DNA of 64,000 nt from Candidatus Dormiibacterota bacterium (lineage in GTDB: Bacteria; Vulcanimicrobiota; Vulcanimicrobiia; Vulcanimicrobiales; Vulcanimicrobiaceae), in contig DATKRS010000029.1 in the NCBI GenBank assembly GCA_035532035.1, positions 62,001-126,000 on the forward strand. The letters run 5' to 3'. The position numbers were made by a program, and so were the translations under genes. Below are positions 44,715 to 53,935 of this stretch, one piece after another (within the stretch, counting starts at the first letter, position 1; every line of letters begins with the position of its first letter). The notes under the pieces were generated by a model, which was given only the letters and a program-made list of their open reading frames with translations, searched no databases and was not told the DNA's origin.

Positions 44715-47700
44715 TCGCCGGCTCTGCCTGTCTTGCGCTCAGCTCCGCCGAGATGACGGAGGTGACGCCGGATTCGCCCATCGTGACGCCGTACATGCGG
44801 TTCGCCAGCTCCATCGTTCGCTTGTTGTGCGTGACGATGATCGTGTCCGCATCGCCGTGCGAGAGCTCGCGCACCATCTCCGAGAAGCGCGCGACGTTGG
44901 CGTCGTCGAGCGCGGCGTCGACCTCGTCGAAGAGGTAGAACGGCGACGGCTTCACCCGAATGAGCGCAAAGATCAACGCAGCCGCCGTCATCGCCTGCTC
45001 TCCACCCGAGAGCGCCGGCAGCGGCATCTGCTTCTTCCCCGGCGGCTGCACGGCGATCTCGATTCCGGTCTCGGAGAGGTTCTCCGGATTCGTCTGCCAC
45101 ATACGCGCCGTTCCTCCCTCGAAGAGCCGCGCGTACACGCTCGCAAACTCACGGGCCACCCGCTCGAAGGTTTGGTTGAACTGCACCTGCGTCTGCTGTT
45201 CGATCTCACGGATCGACTCGAGCAGCGTTTCGCGCGCTCTCGAGAGATCGTCGAGCTGCGTGCGCAGGAAGCGCTCGCGCTCCGCAACGTCTTCGCGCTC
45301 CGCCTCTGCGTTCAGGTTGACGTTTGCGGATAGCCGCGCGAGCTCGTCACGCAGACGCGGCAGATCGTCGACGACGCTGTCCGGCTCGCCGCGATACCGT
45401 TCCTCGACGTCGCTACACTCGTCGTCGGCTGCAGGATTCTGCGCGAACTGCGAAACGATGATTCCGAGCTCCGCTTCGATTTGCGTCAGGCGCGTGCGCC
45501 TGCTCTCTCCCGCACCTAGCGCATCGCGTTCCGCGATCTCGGCCAGATGCAGATCCGACTCGAGCGCGGTTTGACGCTCGACGAGTCGCTCGCGCTCGAC
45601 GCGCGCTCGCTCCAGCTGCGCGTCCACCTCCGCGACGCCGCGTCGCAAGCCTTCTACGCGCGCGTGCGCCGCGCGCGTTTGCTCCATCAGCGACGCGATC
45701 TCCGCCAGCATCCGCTCGCGCGCGAGCCGCGCGCGCTCGTCGTCCTGATCGAGCATGGCGAGGCGGGACGCCGATGCACCGGACTGCGCCGAAAGCCCCG
45801 CTGCCCGCTCCCGGACCGCGCTTGCCTCCGCACTCTCGCGCGTCTGCGCCGCCTCTGCCCGTGCGATCTCTTCTCGCACGCGAGCCAGCTCGTTCTCCAG
45901 GCGACGCCGCTCCTCATCGATGCGCTCGGCCCCCGGCTCGCCGGATTCGTAGCCGCGCGCGCGCTCCTCCGCGACGCGTCCGCGCTCGACGAGCTCGGCA
46001 ACCGCGGCGCTTGCCGAGAGCACGTCCGCCTGCATGCGTGCCAGCTCGCCGCCGCGCGCTGCAACCTCGGCACGGACCTCGGCTAGCCGCAACTCGTCCT
46101 TGGCGACGGCCTCGCGCGCGCCGTCCCGCTTAGCGCCCGCGCCGTGCGCTTGCGCGCGCGCTCCCCGCACCTGCGTCTCGTACTGCGCGAGCCGCTGCTC
46201 CATGCCTGTGAGCTGCTCGCGCAGCTGCACTGCTTGGGCCCGACGCGAGAATATGGAGCGCTCGCGTTTGAAGCGGCCGCCTGCGATCGTTCCCCTCGTC
46301 ACCATCTCGCCGGCGAGCGTGACGATCGCACCGGCCGCTATGCGCCCGTCGACGCGCAACGCGGTGTGAAGGGTATCCACGACGAGCACGTCGCCGACGA
46401 GCTCTTCGACGACGCAGGCGTACTGGGCCGCCGTACGGATCAGGCTCGGTGCGTATCCGATGACACCCTGCTCGTGCGGCGCCGGTTGCGGGCGTGACGC
46501 CGCGCTCTTCGCGAGCCGATCGAGCGGCATGAACGTCGCGCGGCCGGATTCGGTGCGATTCAGATGCTCGATCGCGCGTTCGGCATCGACGGTCGTGCGC
46601 GTCACGATGTCGGAGAGGCGCGCGCCGAACGCAACGTCCATCGCCCGTGCGTACCGCTCTTCGATCGTGACGAGATTGGAGACGACGCCTTCGATGCCGT
46701 CGAGCTCCTTGCGTTGCCAGGCCTCGACGACCGCGCGCGTCCCGGGTACGTGTCCCTCGAGCGCATTCTCCAGCTCTTCGATCGTATGCAGCCGCGATTG
46801 CGCCGCCGTGATTTCGTCAGCGTGCTCGCGGTGCACGCTCTCGGCACGAACGAGATCGTCGTGCGCGTCGGCAGCCTGACGTTCCGCCGCCTCGACCTCT
46901 TCGCGCGCCTGGAGTGCTCGCGCTTCGAGCGCTTCGAGCTGATGCTTGCGTTGCGCGAGCTGTTGCGTCGCCGTCCCGAGGGTCATCTCGAGCGACGCAA
47001 GGCGGTCGCGCTCGGCGCGCAGCTCGCCTTCGTACCGCTCAACTTCGGCGCGGAGGTTTTCGCTCTGTACGCGACGCTCGGCACGGCGTGCAGCGCGATC
47101 CGCTGCATCGGCTTCGATCGCGCGCAGCTGCGTGAAGACCGCGTCGAGGCGCTCGCGCTGCAGGGCGACGGCGGCCTGCGCGGCCGCTTCGCGCTCGCGC
47201 CCTTGCGCCGTGAGCGCCGCGAGGGGTGCGATCTGTTCGTCGAGCTCCCGGCACGAGCGCTCGAGCGCCTCTCGCTCCTGCGCGACGCGCGCGGCATCGT
47301 GCGAGGTCTGGGTGGATTGCGCCTCGAGCGCTTCCCGGCGCGCGAGCGCCGCCGCGTATTCGGCCTCGACTTGCGCGAGCTCCGCGCGGCGCGTCTGCGC
47401 CTGCGCACGAAACTCTTCGAGCTCTAACTCCTGCCTGTACACCCGCGTGCGTGTCTCGGCAAGATCGGCGCCCACCGCCGCCACGTGAGCGGCCGTCACC
47501 GTTCGCTGCTCGTCGTTCTCCTTCAACTCGTTGCGTACGCGCTCCCGCTCCTCCCGCCGCGACGCGCTGGCGCGCAGATACGAAAGAATCTCCAAGTCGC
47601 GCACGCGCGCGCTCACGCGGCGGTATCGCTTGGCGCGGCGCACCTGCGTCTCGAGCTCGGGAATGCGTCGCTCGCTTTCGGCGATGAGATCGCTGATGCG

Positions 47701-48267
47701 AATTGCATTGGTTTCGGTCTGCTCGAGACGACGCAACGATTCGTGCTTGCGGGCGAGAAACTTACTGATGCCGGCCGTCTCCTCGAAGAGCACGCGCCGT
47801 TCGGTCGGTTTGCTCTTGAGCACGGAGTCGATCTCACCTTGCGAGACTATTGCGTACGATCCCGGGCCGAGGCCCGTACCCATGAGCAGATCGTGGACGT
47901 CGCGTAACCGCACCTGGCTGCGATTGATGAAGTACTCGCTCTCCCCGGCGCGATAGGCGCGGCGCGTAATCTCGACTTCACCGTATTCGAGCGCGAGCGA
48001 GCGGTCACTGTTGTCGAACGCAATCGAGACTTCGGCCAGGCCGAGCGGTTTGCGTTTGTCGTTTCCCGCGAAGATGACGTCTTCCAGTTTCCCCGAGCGC
48101 AGCGACCGCGTCGACGTTTCGCCGAGCACCCAGCGAAACGCGTCGACGAGATTGGACTTGCCGGAGCCGTTGGGTCCTACAACCGCCGTGATGCCACCGG
48201 TGAACTCGATCGTCGTCGGCTCGGCGAAGGTCTTGAATCCAAAGGCTTTGATGCGTTTGAGCTTCAT
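44707..48267 (-). CDS. smc: chromosome segregation protein SMC
   Basis: A 1186-residue condensin ATPase. N-terminal head with Walker A VVGPNGSGKSNLVDAFRWVLGE (split here across the P-loop GPNGSGKS), coiled coil from about residue 170 to 500, hinge at about 510-680 (HVPGTRAVVEAWQRKELDG, DIVTRTTVDAERAIEHLN), second coiled coil, and C-terminal head with the ABC signature LSGGEQAMTAAALIFA and Walker B FYLFDEVDAALDD. Full length for the family. ATG at 48267 overlaps the rnc stop by 4 bp, the common rnc-smc pairing. Confidence 0.96.
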   Translation of the reverse strand: MKLKRIKAFGFKTFAEPTTIEFTGGITAVVGPNGSGKSNLVDAFRWVLGETSTRSLRSGKLEDVIFAGNDKRKPLGLAEVSIAFDNSDRSLALEYGEVEITRRAYRAGESEYFINRSQVRLRDVHDLLMGTGLGPGSYAIVSQGEIDSVLKSKPTERRVLFEETAGISKFLARKHESLRRLEQTETNAIRISDLIAESERRIPELETQVRRAKRYRRVSARVRDLEILSYLRASASRREERERVRNELKENDEQRTVTAAHVAAVGADLAETRTRVYRQELELEEFRAQAQTRRAELAQVEAEYAAALARREALEAQSTQTSHDAARVAQEREALERSCRELDEQIAPLAALTAQGREREAAAQAAVALQRERLDAVFTQLRAIEADAADRAARRAERRVQSENLRAEVERYEGELRAERDRLASLEMTLGTATQQLAQRKHQLEALEARALQAREEVEAAERQAADAHDDLVRAESVHREHADEITAAQSRLHTIEELENALEGHVPGTRAVVEAWQRKELDGIEGVVSNLVTIEERYARAMDVAFGARLSDIVTRTTVDAERAIEHLNRTESGRATFMPLDRLAKSAASRPQPAPHEQGVIGYAPSLIRTAAQYACVVEELVGDVLVVDTLHTALRVDGRIAAGAIVTLAGEMVTRGTIAGGRFKRERSIFSRRAQAVQLREQLTGMEQRLAQYETQVRGARAQAHGAGAKRDGAREAVAKDELRLAEVRAEVAARGGELARMQADVLSASAAVAELVERGRVAEERARGYESGEPGAERIDEERRRLENELARVREEIARAEAAQTRESAEASAVRERAAGLSAQSGASASRLAMLDQDDERARLARERMLAEIASLMEQTRAAHARVEGLRRGVAEVDAQLERARVERERLVERQTALESDLHLAEIAERDALGAGESRRTRLTQIEAELGIIVSQFAQNPAADDECSDVEERYRGEPDSVVDDLPRLRDELARLSANVNLNAEAEREDVAERERFLRTQLDDLSRARETLLESIREIEQQTQVQFNQTFERVAREFASVYARLFEGGTARMWQTNPENLSETGIEIAVQPPGKKQMPLPALSGGEQAMTAAALIFALIRVKPSPFYLFDEVDAALDDANVARFSEMVRELSHGDADTIIVTHNKRTMELANRMYGVTMGESGVTSVISAELSARQAEPAIA

Positions 48268-48962
48268 TCGCTCTGCTCGAGGGCGAGCAGGGCGTCCTGC
48301 GCCGCCGCCTGCTGCGCGATCTTTTTCGACGAGCCCGTGCCGCTGCCGAGCCGCCTCCCGTTCACTTCGACGCGTGAGAAGAAAGCGGGCAGCTGGGGCG
48401 TGCCACGGTTTTCATCGTAGTACGCGGGCGTCGCGCTCATCTGCGCCTGAGCCAGATGCTGCAAGCGCGTCTTGGCGTCCAACGGAGCGCCGCTCTCGTG
48501 ATCGAGACGCTCGACGTGCTCGAGCAGTACGAAGCGCCGCGCTCGCTCCATTCCATACCGAAGGTAGAGCGCACCGACGAACGCCTCGAATGCATCGGCG
48601 AGAATCGACGTGTTCTCCGCACCGCCGGCTTTGCGCATGCCTGCGCCGAGAAATACGAGCTGCGAGAAGCCGAGCCGGCCCGCGGTGCGCGCGATCTGCG
48701 CGTCGTTGACGATCCACGCTTTGCGCAACGTCAGCTCGCCTTCCGGTTCGTCCGGAAAGGTCTCGAAGAGCCACGAGGCCGCGATGGCGCCCAGAACGGA
48801 GTCGCCGAGAAACTCCAAGCGTTCGTTCGAGGCGCACGCGAACTCGCGCGCGTAGCTCTCGTGCGCGAACGCATGGTCGATCGCGTCGAAGTCGGGGGCA
48901 AATCGCACGCCGGCGCGAGCGAGCAGCTCCCGTATGCGCTTGCGCCGATTCTCACCCGCCAC
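48264..48962 (-). CDS. rnc: ribonuclease III
   Basis: A 232-residue double-strand-specific RNase. The catalytic signature NERLEFLGDSVL lies at residues 46-57, ILADAFEAFVGALYL is the second acidic cluster, and the C-terminal dsRNA-binding domain ends with GSGTGSSKKIAQQAAAQDAL. The start is GTG at 48962, overlapping the fabF stop by 11 bp; the longer open frame inside fabF is Arg/Ser-rich and spurious. It is followed by smc with coupled translation. Confidence 0.94.
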   Translation of the reverse strand: MAGENRRKRIRELLARAGVRFAPDFDAIDHAFAHESYAREFACASNERLEFLGDSVLGAIAASWLFETFPDEPEGELTLRKAWIVNDAQIARTAGRLGFSQLVFLGAGMRKAGGAENTSILADAFEAFVGALYLRYGMERARRFVLLEHVERLDHESGAPLDAKTRLQHLAQAQMSATPAYYDENRGTPQLPAFFSRVEVNGRRLGSGTGSSKKIAQQAAAQDALLALEQSE

Positions 48963-50253
48963 GCATCTTGCCAAAGACGATGACGCAGTTATGTCCGCCA
49001 AACCCGAATGAGTTCGAAAGGGCCGTCCGGATCGTCGCGCGCCGCGCGACGTTCGGAACGTAGTCGAGCGTGCACTCCGGGTCCGGGAATTCGTAGTTGA
49101 TCGTCGGCGGCATGACGTCGTTGGCCACGGCAAGCACGGTCGCGACGCCTTCGATGCCGCCGGCTGCGCCGAGCGCGTGCCCCGTCATCGATTTCGTCGA
49201 GCTGACGCCGATGCGATACGCGTGCTCGCCGAAGGCGCGCTCGATCGCCTTCGATTCGGCCGGATCCCCAATGGGCGTCGACGTGCCGTGCGCGTTGATG
49301 TAGTCCACGTCCGTCGGCTCGAGACGGGCACTCGCGCACGCGCGTTCCAGAGCGAGAACCACGCCGTCGCCGTTCGGATCGACCGCCACGATATCATACG
49401 CGTCGGCGGACTGCCCGTAGCCGAGGACCTCTGCATAGACCCGCGCGCCGCGTGCCAGCGCGTGCTCGGCCTCCTCGATCAGCAGAATGCCGGAGCCCTC
49501 GGCGAGCACGAACCCGTCGCGCTCGCGATCGAAGGGGCGGCAGGCGCGTGCGGGATCGTCGTTGCGCGTCGACATCGCCCGCATCGAGCAGAAGCCGCCC
49601 ATGGCCAGAGGCGTGATCGTCGCTTCGGCGCCGCCGGTGAGCATCGCGATGCAATCGCCGTTCGCGACTAAATTGTAGGCGGTCGCGATGGCGTCGTTCG
49701 CGCTCGCACAGGCGCTGGCGGTCGCGAAGATCGGACCGCGCAGGTTATTCGCCATCGAGATATGCGCGGGCGCGGCATTGCTCATCAGCATCGGAATGAA
49801 GAAGGGCGATGTCCTCGCCCACGTCCCCAGCTCGTGCGCCCGGTCGGACATCGTACGGAATGTCTGGATGCCGCCGATGCCCGTTCCGAGGACGACCCCG
49901 ACGCGCTTGCGCAGCTCGGCATCCTCGGGAAGCTTCGCGTCCCCGATGGCTTCGCGCGCCGCGACGAACGCGTACTGCGCGAACGCGTCCATACGGCGCG
50001 CTTCCTTCTTCCCGATCAGCTGCTCGCCGTTGAAGTCCTTTACCTCGGCGGCGAAGCGCGTCGAGAAATCGGACGCGTCGAAACTCGTGATGGGTCCGAC
50101 GCCGGACTCGCCGGCGCAGAGGCGGCGCCAGAACTCGTCGCGATTATTCCCCAGCGGAGTAACGGCACCGAGACCCGTGACAACGACGCGTCGCCGGACC
50201 GCGTTCCCGGCCTGGCCCGGCTGACGATGTATCGACTCCAAAACTAGATTCAA
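48952..50253 (-). CDS. fabF: beta-ketoacyl-ACP synthase II
   Basis: About 433 residues of thiolase fold, extending fatty acyl-ACP with malonyl-ACP. RRVVVTGLGAVTPLGNN is the conserved start, the nucleophile is in FATASACASANDAI, and the two histidines are in NAHGTSTPIGD and KSMTGHALGAAGG. SNSFGFGGHN closes the protein. The start is uncertain: TTG at 50253 with GGGGGG nine bases upstream is chosen; TTG 50241 is possible. acpP, which usually precedes fabF, is not adjacent. Confidence 0.93.
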   Translation of the reverse strand: MNLVLESIHRQPGQAGNAVRRRVVVTGLGAVTPLGNNRDEFWRRLCAGESGVGPITSFDASDFSTRFAAEVKDFNGEQLIGKKEARRMDAFAQYAFVAAREAIGDAKLPEDAELRKRVGVVLGTGIGGIQTFRTMSDRAHELGTWARTSPFFIPMLMSNAAPAHISMANNLRGPIFATASACASANDAIATAYNLVANGDCIAMLTGGAEATITPLAMGGFCSMRAMSTRNDDPARACRPFDRERDGFVLAEGSGILLIEEAEHALARGARVYAEVLGYGQSADAYDIVAVDPNGDGVVLALERACASARLEPTDVDYINAHGTSTPIGDPAESKAIERAFGEHAYRIGVSSTKSMTGHALGAAGGIEGVATVLAVANDVMPPTINYEFPDPECTLDYVPNVARRATIRTALSNSFGFGGHNCVIVFGKMRGG

Positions 50254-50304
50254 CTTACGGAGCCCCCCAAGGGGCACCTCCCGCTGCGGTGAACGACGCA
50301 CGCG

Positions 50305-51246
50305 ATGTCTGCGCTGCCTGCGTTTCCCGCGAGGATGCGCAAGCCGCTCGCGTTGCGCCGAGGCGAGCGCGTCGGCTTGATCGCGCCGGCCGCACCCGTG
50401 ACCGATGATGAGATCGTGCAAAGCGCCGCGCGTGTGCGCTCGCTCGGCGTCGAGCCGGTGGTGGGGCGTCACGCCGCCGCTCGCCGCGGCTACCTCGCCG
50501 GCAGCGACGAGGAACGTGCCGACGATTTCAATTGTATGGCGCGCGACCCGAGCATCCGCGCGATCGTCGCCTTGCGCGGCGGCTATGGGACCATGCGTAT
50601 TCTCGAGCACGTCGATTACGGCGCCATCGCGGCCGACCCCAAGATCGTGCTCGGGTTCTCGGATGTCACCGCGCTGCTCGACGCCGTCGCGCAACGTAGC
50701 GCAGTGATCACGTTTCACGGGCCGGTCGCGCGCGAAGAGTACTTCGACGAGGTCGCGCGGTCGTACGTCGAGCGCGCATGCATGTCGCTCGAACCGATCG
50801 GTACCCTCGCCGCGCTCGCCGCGACGACCGTACGCGGCGGAAGTGCGCGGGGCCGCATCGCCGGGGGGAACCTGAGCATCGTCGCAAGCCTCCTCGGGTC
50901 GCCCTGGGCGCCGGCACTTCGCGAGGCGCTGCTCCTGCTCGAGGACGTTGACGAGGAGCCGTACCGCATCGATCGCATGCTGACCCAGCTGCGGCTCGCT
51001 GGAGCCATCGAGGCGGCGCGCGGGGTGATCGTCGGCGGCTTGACGCGCTGCGAGCCGAAGGCTGACTCGCAGGGCACGGCCGAGGACGTGGTCGCCGAGC
51101 GGCTCTCCGGTTGGGATCGCCCCGTGCTCTGCGGCATCCCCTCAGGCCACGTGCCACATCAGTGGGTGCTGCCGATCGGCTTGGAGGCAACCCTCGACGC
51201 CGACGCCCGTACGCTCACCTTTTCGGAGCCGGCGGTGCGCGCGTGA
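50305..51246 (+). CDS. ldcA: muramoyltetrapeptide carboxypeptidase (LD-carboxypeptidase, peptidase S66)
   Basis: A 313-residue cytoplasmic peptidase that trims recycled muropeptide tetrapeptides. [18 protein letters not shown] at the N-terminus, [12 protein letters not shown] and the nucleophile serine in [32 protein letters not shown] with the catalytic Glu, and [16 protein letters not shown] with the catalytic His are all S66 features. No signal peptide. The 51 bp before it separate it from divergent fabF and contain a small TGCCCC-TTGG-GGGGC stem. Confidence 0.92.
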   Translation: MSALPAFPARMRKPLALRRGERVGLIAPAAPVTDDEIVQSAARVRSLGVEPVVGRHAAARRGYLAGSDEERADDFNCMARDPSIRAIVALRGGYGTMRILEHVDYGAIAADPKIVLGFSDVTALLDAVAQRSAVITFHGPVAREEYFDEVARSYVERACMSLEPIGTLAALAATTVRGGSARGRIAGGNLSIVASLLGSPWAPALREALLLLEDVDEEPYRIDRMLTQLRLAGAIEAARGVIVGGLTRCEPKADSQGTAEDVVAERLSGWDRPVLCGIPSGHVPHQWVLPIGLEATLDADARTLTFSEPAVRA

Positions 51247-51250
51247 GCGC

Positions 51251-51280
51251 TTGCCAAGGCTCCGAAGCCCTTGCTATACT
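51251..51280 (+). promoter_or_regulatory. sigma-70-like promoter of rpmA
   Basis: TTGCCA (51251-51256) and TATACT (51275-51280) with an 18-bp spacer match the -35/-10 consensus at 4 of 6 and 5 of 6 positions. They lie just after the ldcA stop and end 9 bp before the rpmA ATG, so the transcript would have almost no leader. It would drive rpmA, obg and perhaps the cell-shape genes beyond. Confidence 0.6.
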
Positions 51281-51289
51281 CACGCGGCT

Positions 51290-51565
51290 ATGTTCCGCTT
51301 CGATCTCCAGCTCTTCGCCTCGAAAAAGGGCGCCGGCTCGACCCGCAACGGCCGGGACTCGAACGCGCAGCGCCTGGGCGTCAAGAAGTTCGGCGGCGAG
51401 CGCGTGATCCCGGGAAACATCATCGTGCGCCAGCGTGGAACGCGGTTCCATCCAGGCGAGAACGTCGGGATCGGGAAGGACCACACGCTCTTTGCGCTCG
51501 TCGGCGGCACGGTCGAGTTCGTCAATCGCCGCAACCGCAAGCACGTGGTCGTCCGAGCAGCCTAA
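51290..51565 (+). CDS. rpmA: 50S ribosomal protein bL27 with cleavable N-terminal extension
   Basis: 91 residues. [27 protein letters not shown] is the standard bL27 N-terminal arm that reaches the peptidyl transferase centre. It is preceded by [10 protein letters not shown], matching the LQ-x-F-A cleavage motif removed by the cysteine protease Prp in Firmicutes, Fusobacteria and relatives. This implies that this organism also has Prp. rplU and prp, normally just upstream, are absent here; ldcA takes their place. Confidence 0.94.
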   Translation: MFRFDLQLFASKKGAGSTRNGRDSNAQRLGVKKFGGERVIPGNIIVRQRGTRFHPGENVGIGKDHTLFALVGGTVEFVNRRNRKHVVVRAA

Positions 51566-51619
51566 CCATACTTCTGAGAAGTCTCACCCGTAGCTCCGGC
51601 CAAGCCGCCAAGCCGGTTA

Positions 51620-51638
51620 CGCGTACGAGCCGTACGCG
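51620..51638. other. 8-bp stem-loop between rpmA and obg
   Basis: CGCGTACG (51620-51627) pairs perfectly with CGTACGCG (51631-51638) around AGC, in the 105-bp gap after rpmA and 33 bp before the obg start. A weaker ACTTC-TGA-GAAGT stem lies just after the rpmA stop (51569-51581). There is no T-run, so attenuation or mRNA processing is as likely as termination. No gene is seen in the gap. Confidence 0.45.
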
Positions 51639-51670
51639 CGCTCCGAGGCGACTGCATCTGCGGTTTTCTC

Positions 51671-52933
51671 GTGCAATTCATCGATGAAGCGACGATCTCC
51701 GTCGCGGCGGGTAACGGCGGCGACGGCATCGTGGCCTGGCGCAGGGAGAAGTTCATCCCCAAAGGCGGCCCGGCCGGCGGGGACGGCGGTCACGGCGGGA
51801 GCGTCTACCTCGAAGCGACCCCGGAGATATCGACGCTGGTCGAGTTTCGGTTCCGGCGCAGCTTTGAAGCCGATTCCGGCAAGCACGGCGGAACATCGAA
51901 CAAATCGGGGCGCAGCGGCACGGACCTGACAATTCGCGTCCCGGTCGGAACGCTCGTGTATCGCTCTCAGGAAGGCAAGCCCGAAGCCCTCGTCGCGGAC
52001 CTCGCCGCACCGGCGGAGCGCGTCCTCGCCGCGCGCGGAGGCCGCGGTGGACTCGGCAACCAGCATTTTGCTACCAGCGTTCGCCAAGCACCGCGGTTCG
52101 CCGAAAAGGGCGAGCCCGGCGAACGGTTCGCACTGCGTCTGGAGTTGAAGCTTCTGGCCGATTGCGGCGTCATCGGCGTTCCGAACGCGGGTAAATCGAC
52201 GCTGCTCTCCGCGGTCTCCGCGGCGCGACCGAAGATTGCCGATTATCCCTTCACGACGACCGAACCTCAGCTCGGCGTCGTGCGCGTATCCGACGAAGCG
52301 TCGTTCGTCATGGTCGACGTCCCCGGCTTGATCGAAGGCGCGCACGAAGGCGCGGGCCTCGGCGACCGCTTCCTGCGACACGTCGAACGGACGCGCGTGC
52401 TGCTCCATCTTCTCGACGGCGCGAAGCCGCTCGACGACATTCTGCGCGACAAGGAGACCATCGAGAACGAGCTGCGCGCCTGGAGCAGCGCGCTGATCGA
52501 AAAACCTACGCTGCTGTGCATCTCAAAGCTGGACTTGCCCGACGCGCGCGCGCGCCTCGAAGAGATGCGCGAGCGACACCCGGACACCGCCGGTATCAGC
52601 GCCGTGACCGGCGAAGGCGTGACCGAGCTCGTCTACGCAATCGCTCGAGCGCTCGCGCAGGCGCCCGCTCCGCCGCGCGTCGAGCCGATGGTGCGCATCG
52701 ACCTCGTGCCGAAGGACGATTTCACCATAGAACGCGAGCGGGACGGAGCCTTCGTGGTCAGCGGCGAGCGCGTCGAGCGCATTGCGGCGATGACGAACTT
52801 CGACTCCGATGAATCGCTCGCGCGCTTCGAGCGCGCTCTCGAGCGCATTGGTGTCGATCGCCGCCTGCGTGCAATGGGCGCGGCACAAGGGGACACGGTA
52901 CGCATAGGCGCGTATGAGTTCACTTACTCGTGA
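51671..52933 (+). CDS. obg: Obg family GTPase (ObgE/CgtA)
   Basis: A 420-residue ribosome-assembly and stress GTPase. The glycine-rich Obg domain (FIDEATISVAAGNGGDGIVAWRREKFIPKGGPAGGDGGHGG) covers residues 1-155, the G domain has GVPNAGKST and VDVPGLIEGAHEG (G1, G3) and SKLDL (G4 variant of NKxD), and an OCT domain forms the last 75 residues (KDDFTIERERDGAFVVSGERVER). The start is GTG at 51671 without a clear ribosome binding site. Confidence 0.95.
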   Translation: MQFIDEATISVAAGNGGDGIVAWRREKFIPKGGPAGGDGGHGGSVYLEATPEISTLVEFRFRRSFEADSGKHGGTSNKSGRSGTDLTIRVPVGTLVYRSQEGKPEALVADLAAPAERVLAARGGRGGLGNQHFATSVRQAPRFAEKGEPGERFALRLELKLLADCGVIGVPNAGKSTLLSAVSAARPKIADYPFTTTEPQLGVVRVSDEASFVMVDVPGLIEGAHEGAGLGDRFLRHVERTRVLLHLLDGAKPLDDILRDKETIENELRAWSSALIEKPTLLCISKLDLPDARARLEEMRERHPDTAGISAVTGEGVTELVYAIARALAQAPAPPRVEPMVRIDLVPKDDFTIERERDGAFVVSGERVERIAAMTNFDSDESLARFERALERIGVDRRLRAMGAAQGDTVRIGAYEFTYS

Positions 52934-53547
52934 GAACTGGCATCTTCGGCGGCACCTTTGACCCGGTTCACAACGCGCATCTCTTTCTTGCCGAGTCGGC
53001 CCGGTTGATGGAAGGGCTCGAGCGCGTGCTCTTCGTTCCAACGAATGGGCATCACTATCGGGCGCAGCCGGAGGCGCCGATCGAGGATCGATGTGCGATG
53101 GTTCGCGCTGCAATCGCCGGGAATCCCCTCTTCGTCTTCGAGGACGCCGATCTGCGCGACGATGCGAGCGGATACACCGCCGATCTGATTCCGGCGTTGC
53201 GCGAGAAGTATCCCCGGGATGCGTTCACGTTCATCATCGGGGCGGACTCGCTCGTCAACGCGCAATGGGTGCGCTTCGACGAAGTGCTCGAGTCGGTGGA
53301 ACGGTTCGTCATCGCGCCACGAGCGGGCGTCCGTCCGGAGGCCGTGCAGCGGGTCATCGGGGAGATTCCGTCGAGTCTGCGCGAGCGCGTACGCACGCTG
53401 AACCTGCCGGAGCTCCCGGAATCCGGAACGTTGTTGCGCTCGCTCCTTTCGCAGCATCACAGCGTGCGCTACCTGGTTCCGGACGCCGTCTGGGAGTACG
53501 TCGCCGCGCGCGGCCTGTACGGGTATGGAGCCGCGCAGCCGGCATAG
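52930..53547 (+). CDS. nadD: nicotinate-nucleotide adenylyltransferase
   Basis: 205 residues. GIFGGTFDPVHNAHLFLAES has the HxGH-like nucleotidyltransferase motif (here H-N-A-H), FVPTNGHHYRAQPEAPIEDRCAMVRAAI is the nicotinate-ribose site, and the adenylate motif ISSTxxR is recognisable only loosely in LPESGTLLRSLL. It makes deamido-NAD. The GTG start overlaps the obg stop (GTGA), the usual obg-nadD coupling. Confidence 0.92.
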   Translation: MRTGIFGGTFDPVHNAHLFLAESARLMEGLERVLFVPTNGHHYRAQPEAPIEDRCAMVRAAIAGNPLFVFEDADLRDDASGYTADLIPALREKYPRDAFTFIIGADSLVNAQWVRFDEVLESVERFVIAPRAGVRPEAVQRVIGEIPSSLRERVRTLNLPELPESGTLLRSLLSQHHSVRYLVPDAVWEYVAARGLYGYGAAQPA

Positions 53548-53935
53548 CGCCGCGGCGCTCGCACTCCTGGTCCTTTGCGCCTGCACGCCCGGACCCGACG
53601 ACGGCGTCGTCTGCCGCACGTACGCACAAGGCCAGAGCCGGGTTGAGGTCATCGCCGACGGCAACGTGGTCCGCCTGCTCGGAACGCACGTCGGTCCGAG
53701 CGGTCCGCACGAAGGATTTCTCCTCCGGTTGCGCAGCGGGTGCGCCCTGACGGTTCGCGTCGAGAGCAGCATCGATTTCACGGGACCGATTCCGCTGCGT
53801 ACGGGCGACGCCGTGGTCGTGAAGGGCGAGTACGAGTACGACGCGCTCGGCGGCATCATCCACTTCACGCATCGCGAGTTGTACGGTCGTCATGCCGGGG
53901 GGTACGTCGAGCTGCATGGCACCTATTATTGGTAG
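53525..53935 (+). CDS. DUF3465 family lipoprotein
   Basis: 136 residues with a lipoprotein signal (ALALLVLCAC, lipobox Cys around residue 20). THVGPSGPHEGFLLRLRSGC, VESSIDFTGPIPLRTGDAVVVKGEYEYDALGGIIHFTHRE and HAGGYVELHGTYYW are the conserved blocks of DUF3465, a small OB-fold-like domain of unknown function. It overlaps nadD by 23 bp and maf by 20 bp, so it belongs to the same transcript. Confidence 0.82.
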   Translation: MEPRSRHSAAALALLVLCACTPGPDDGVVCRTYAQGQSRVEVIADGNVVRLLGTHVGPSGPHEGFLLRLRSGCALTVRVESSIDFTGPIPLRTGDAVVVKGEYEYDALGGIIHFTHRELYGRHAGGYVELHGTYYW

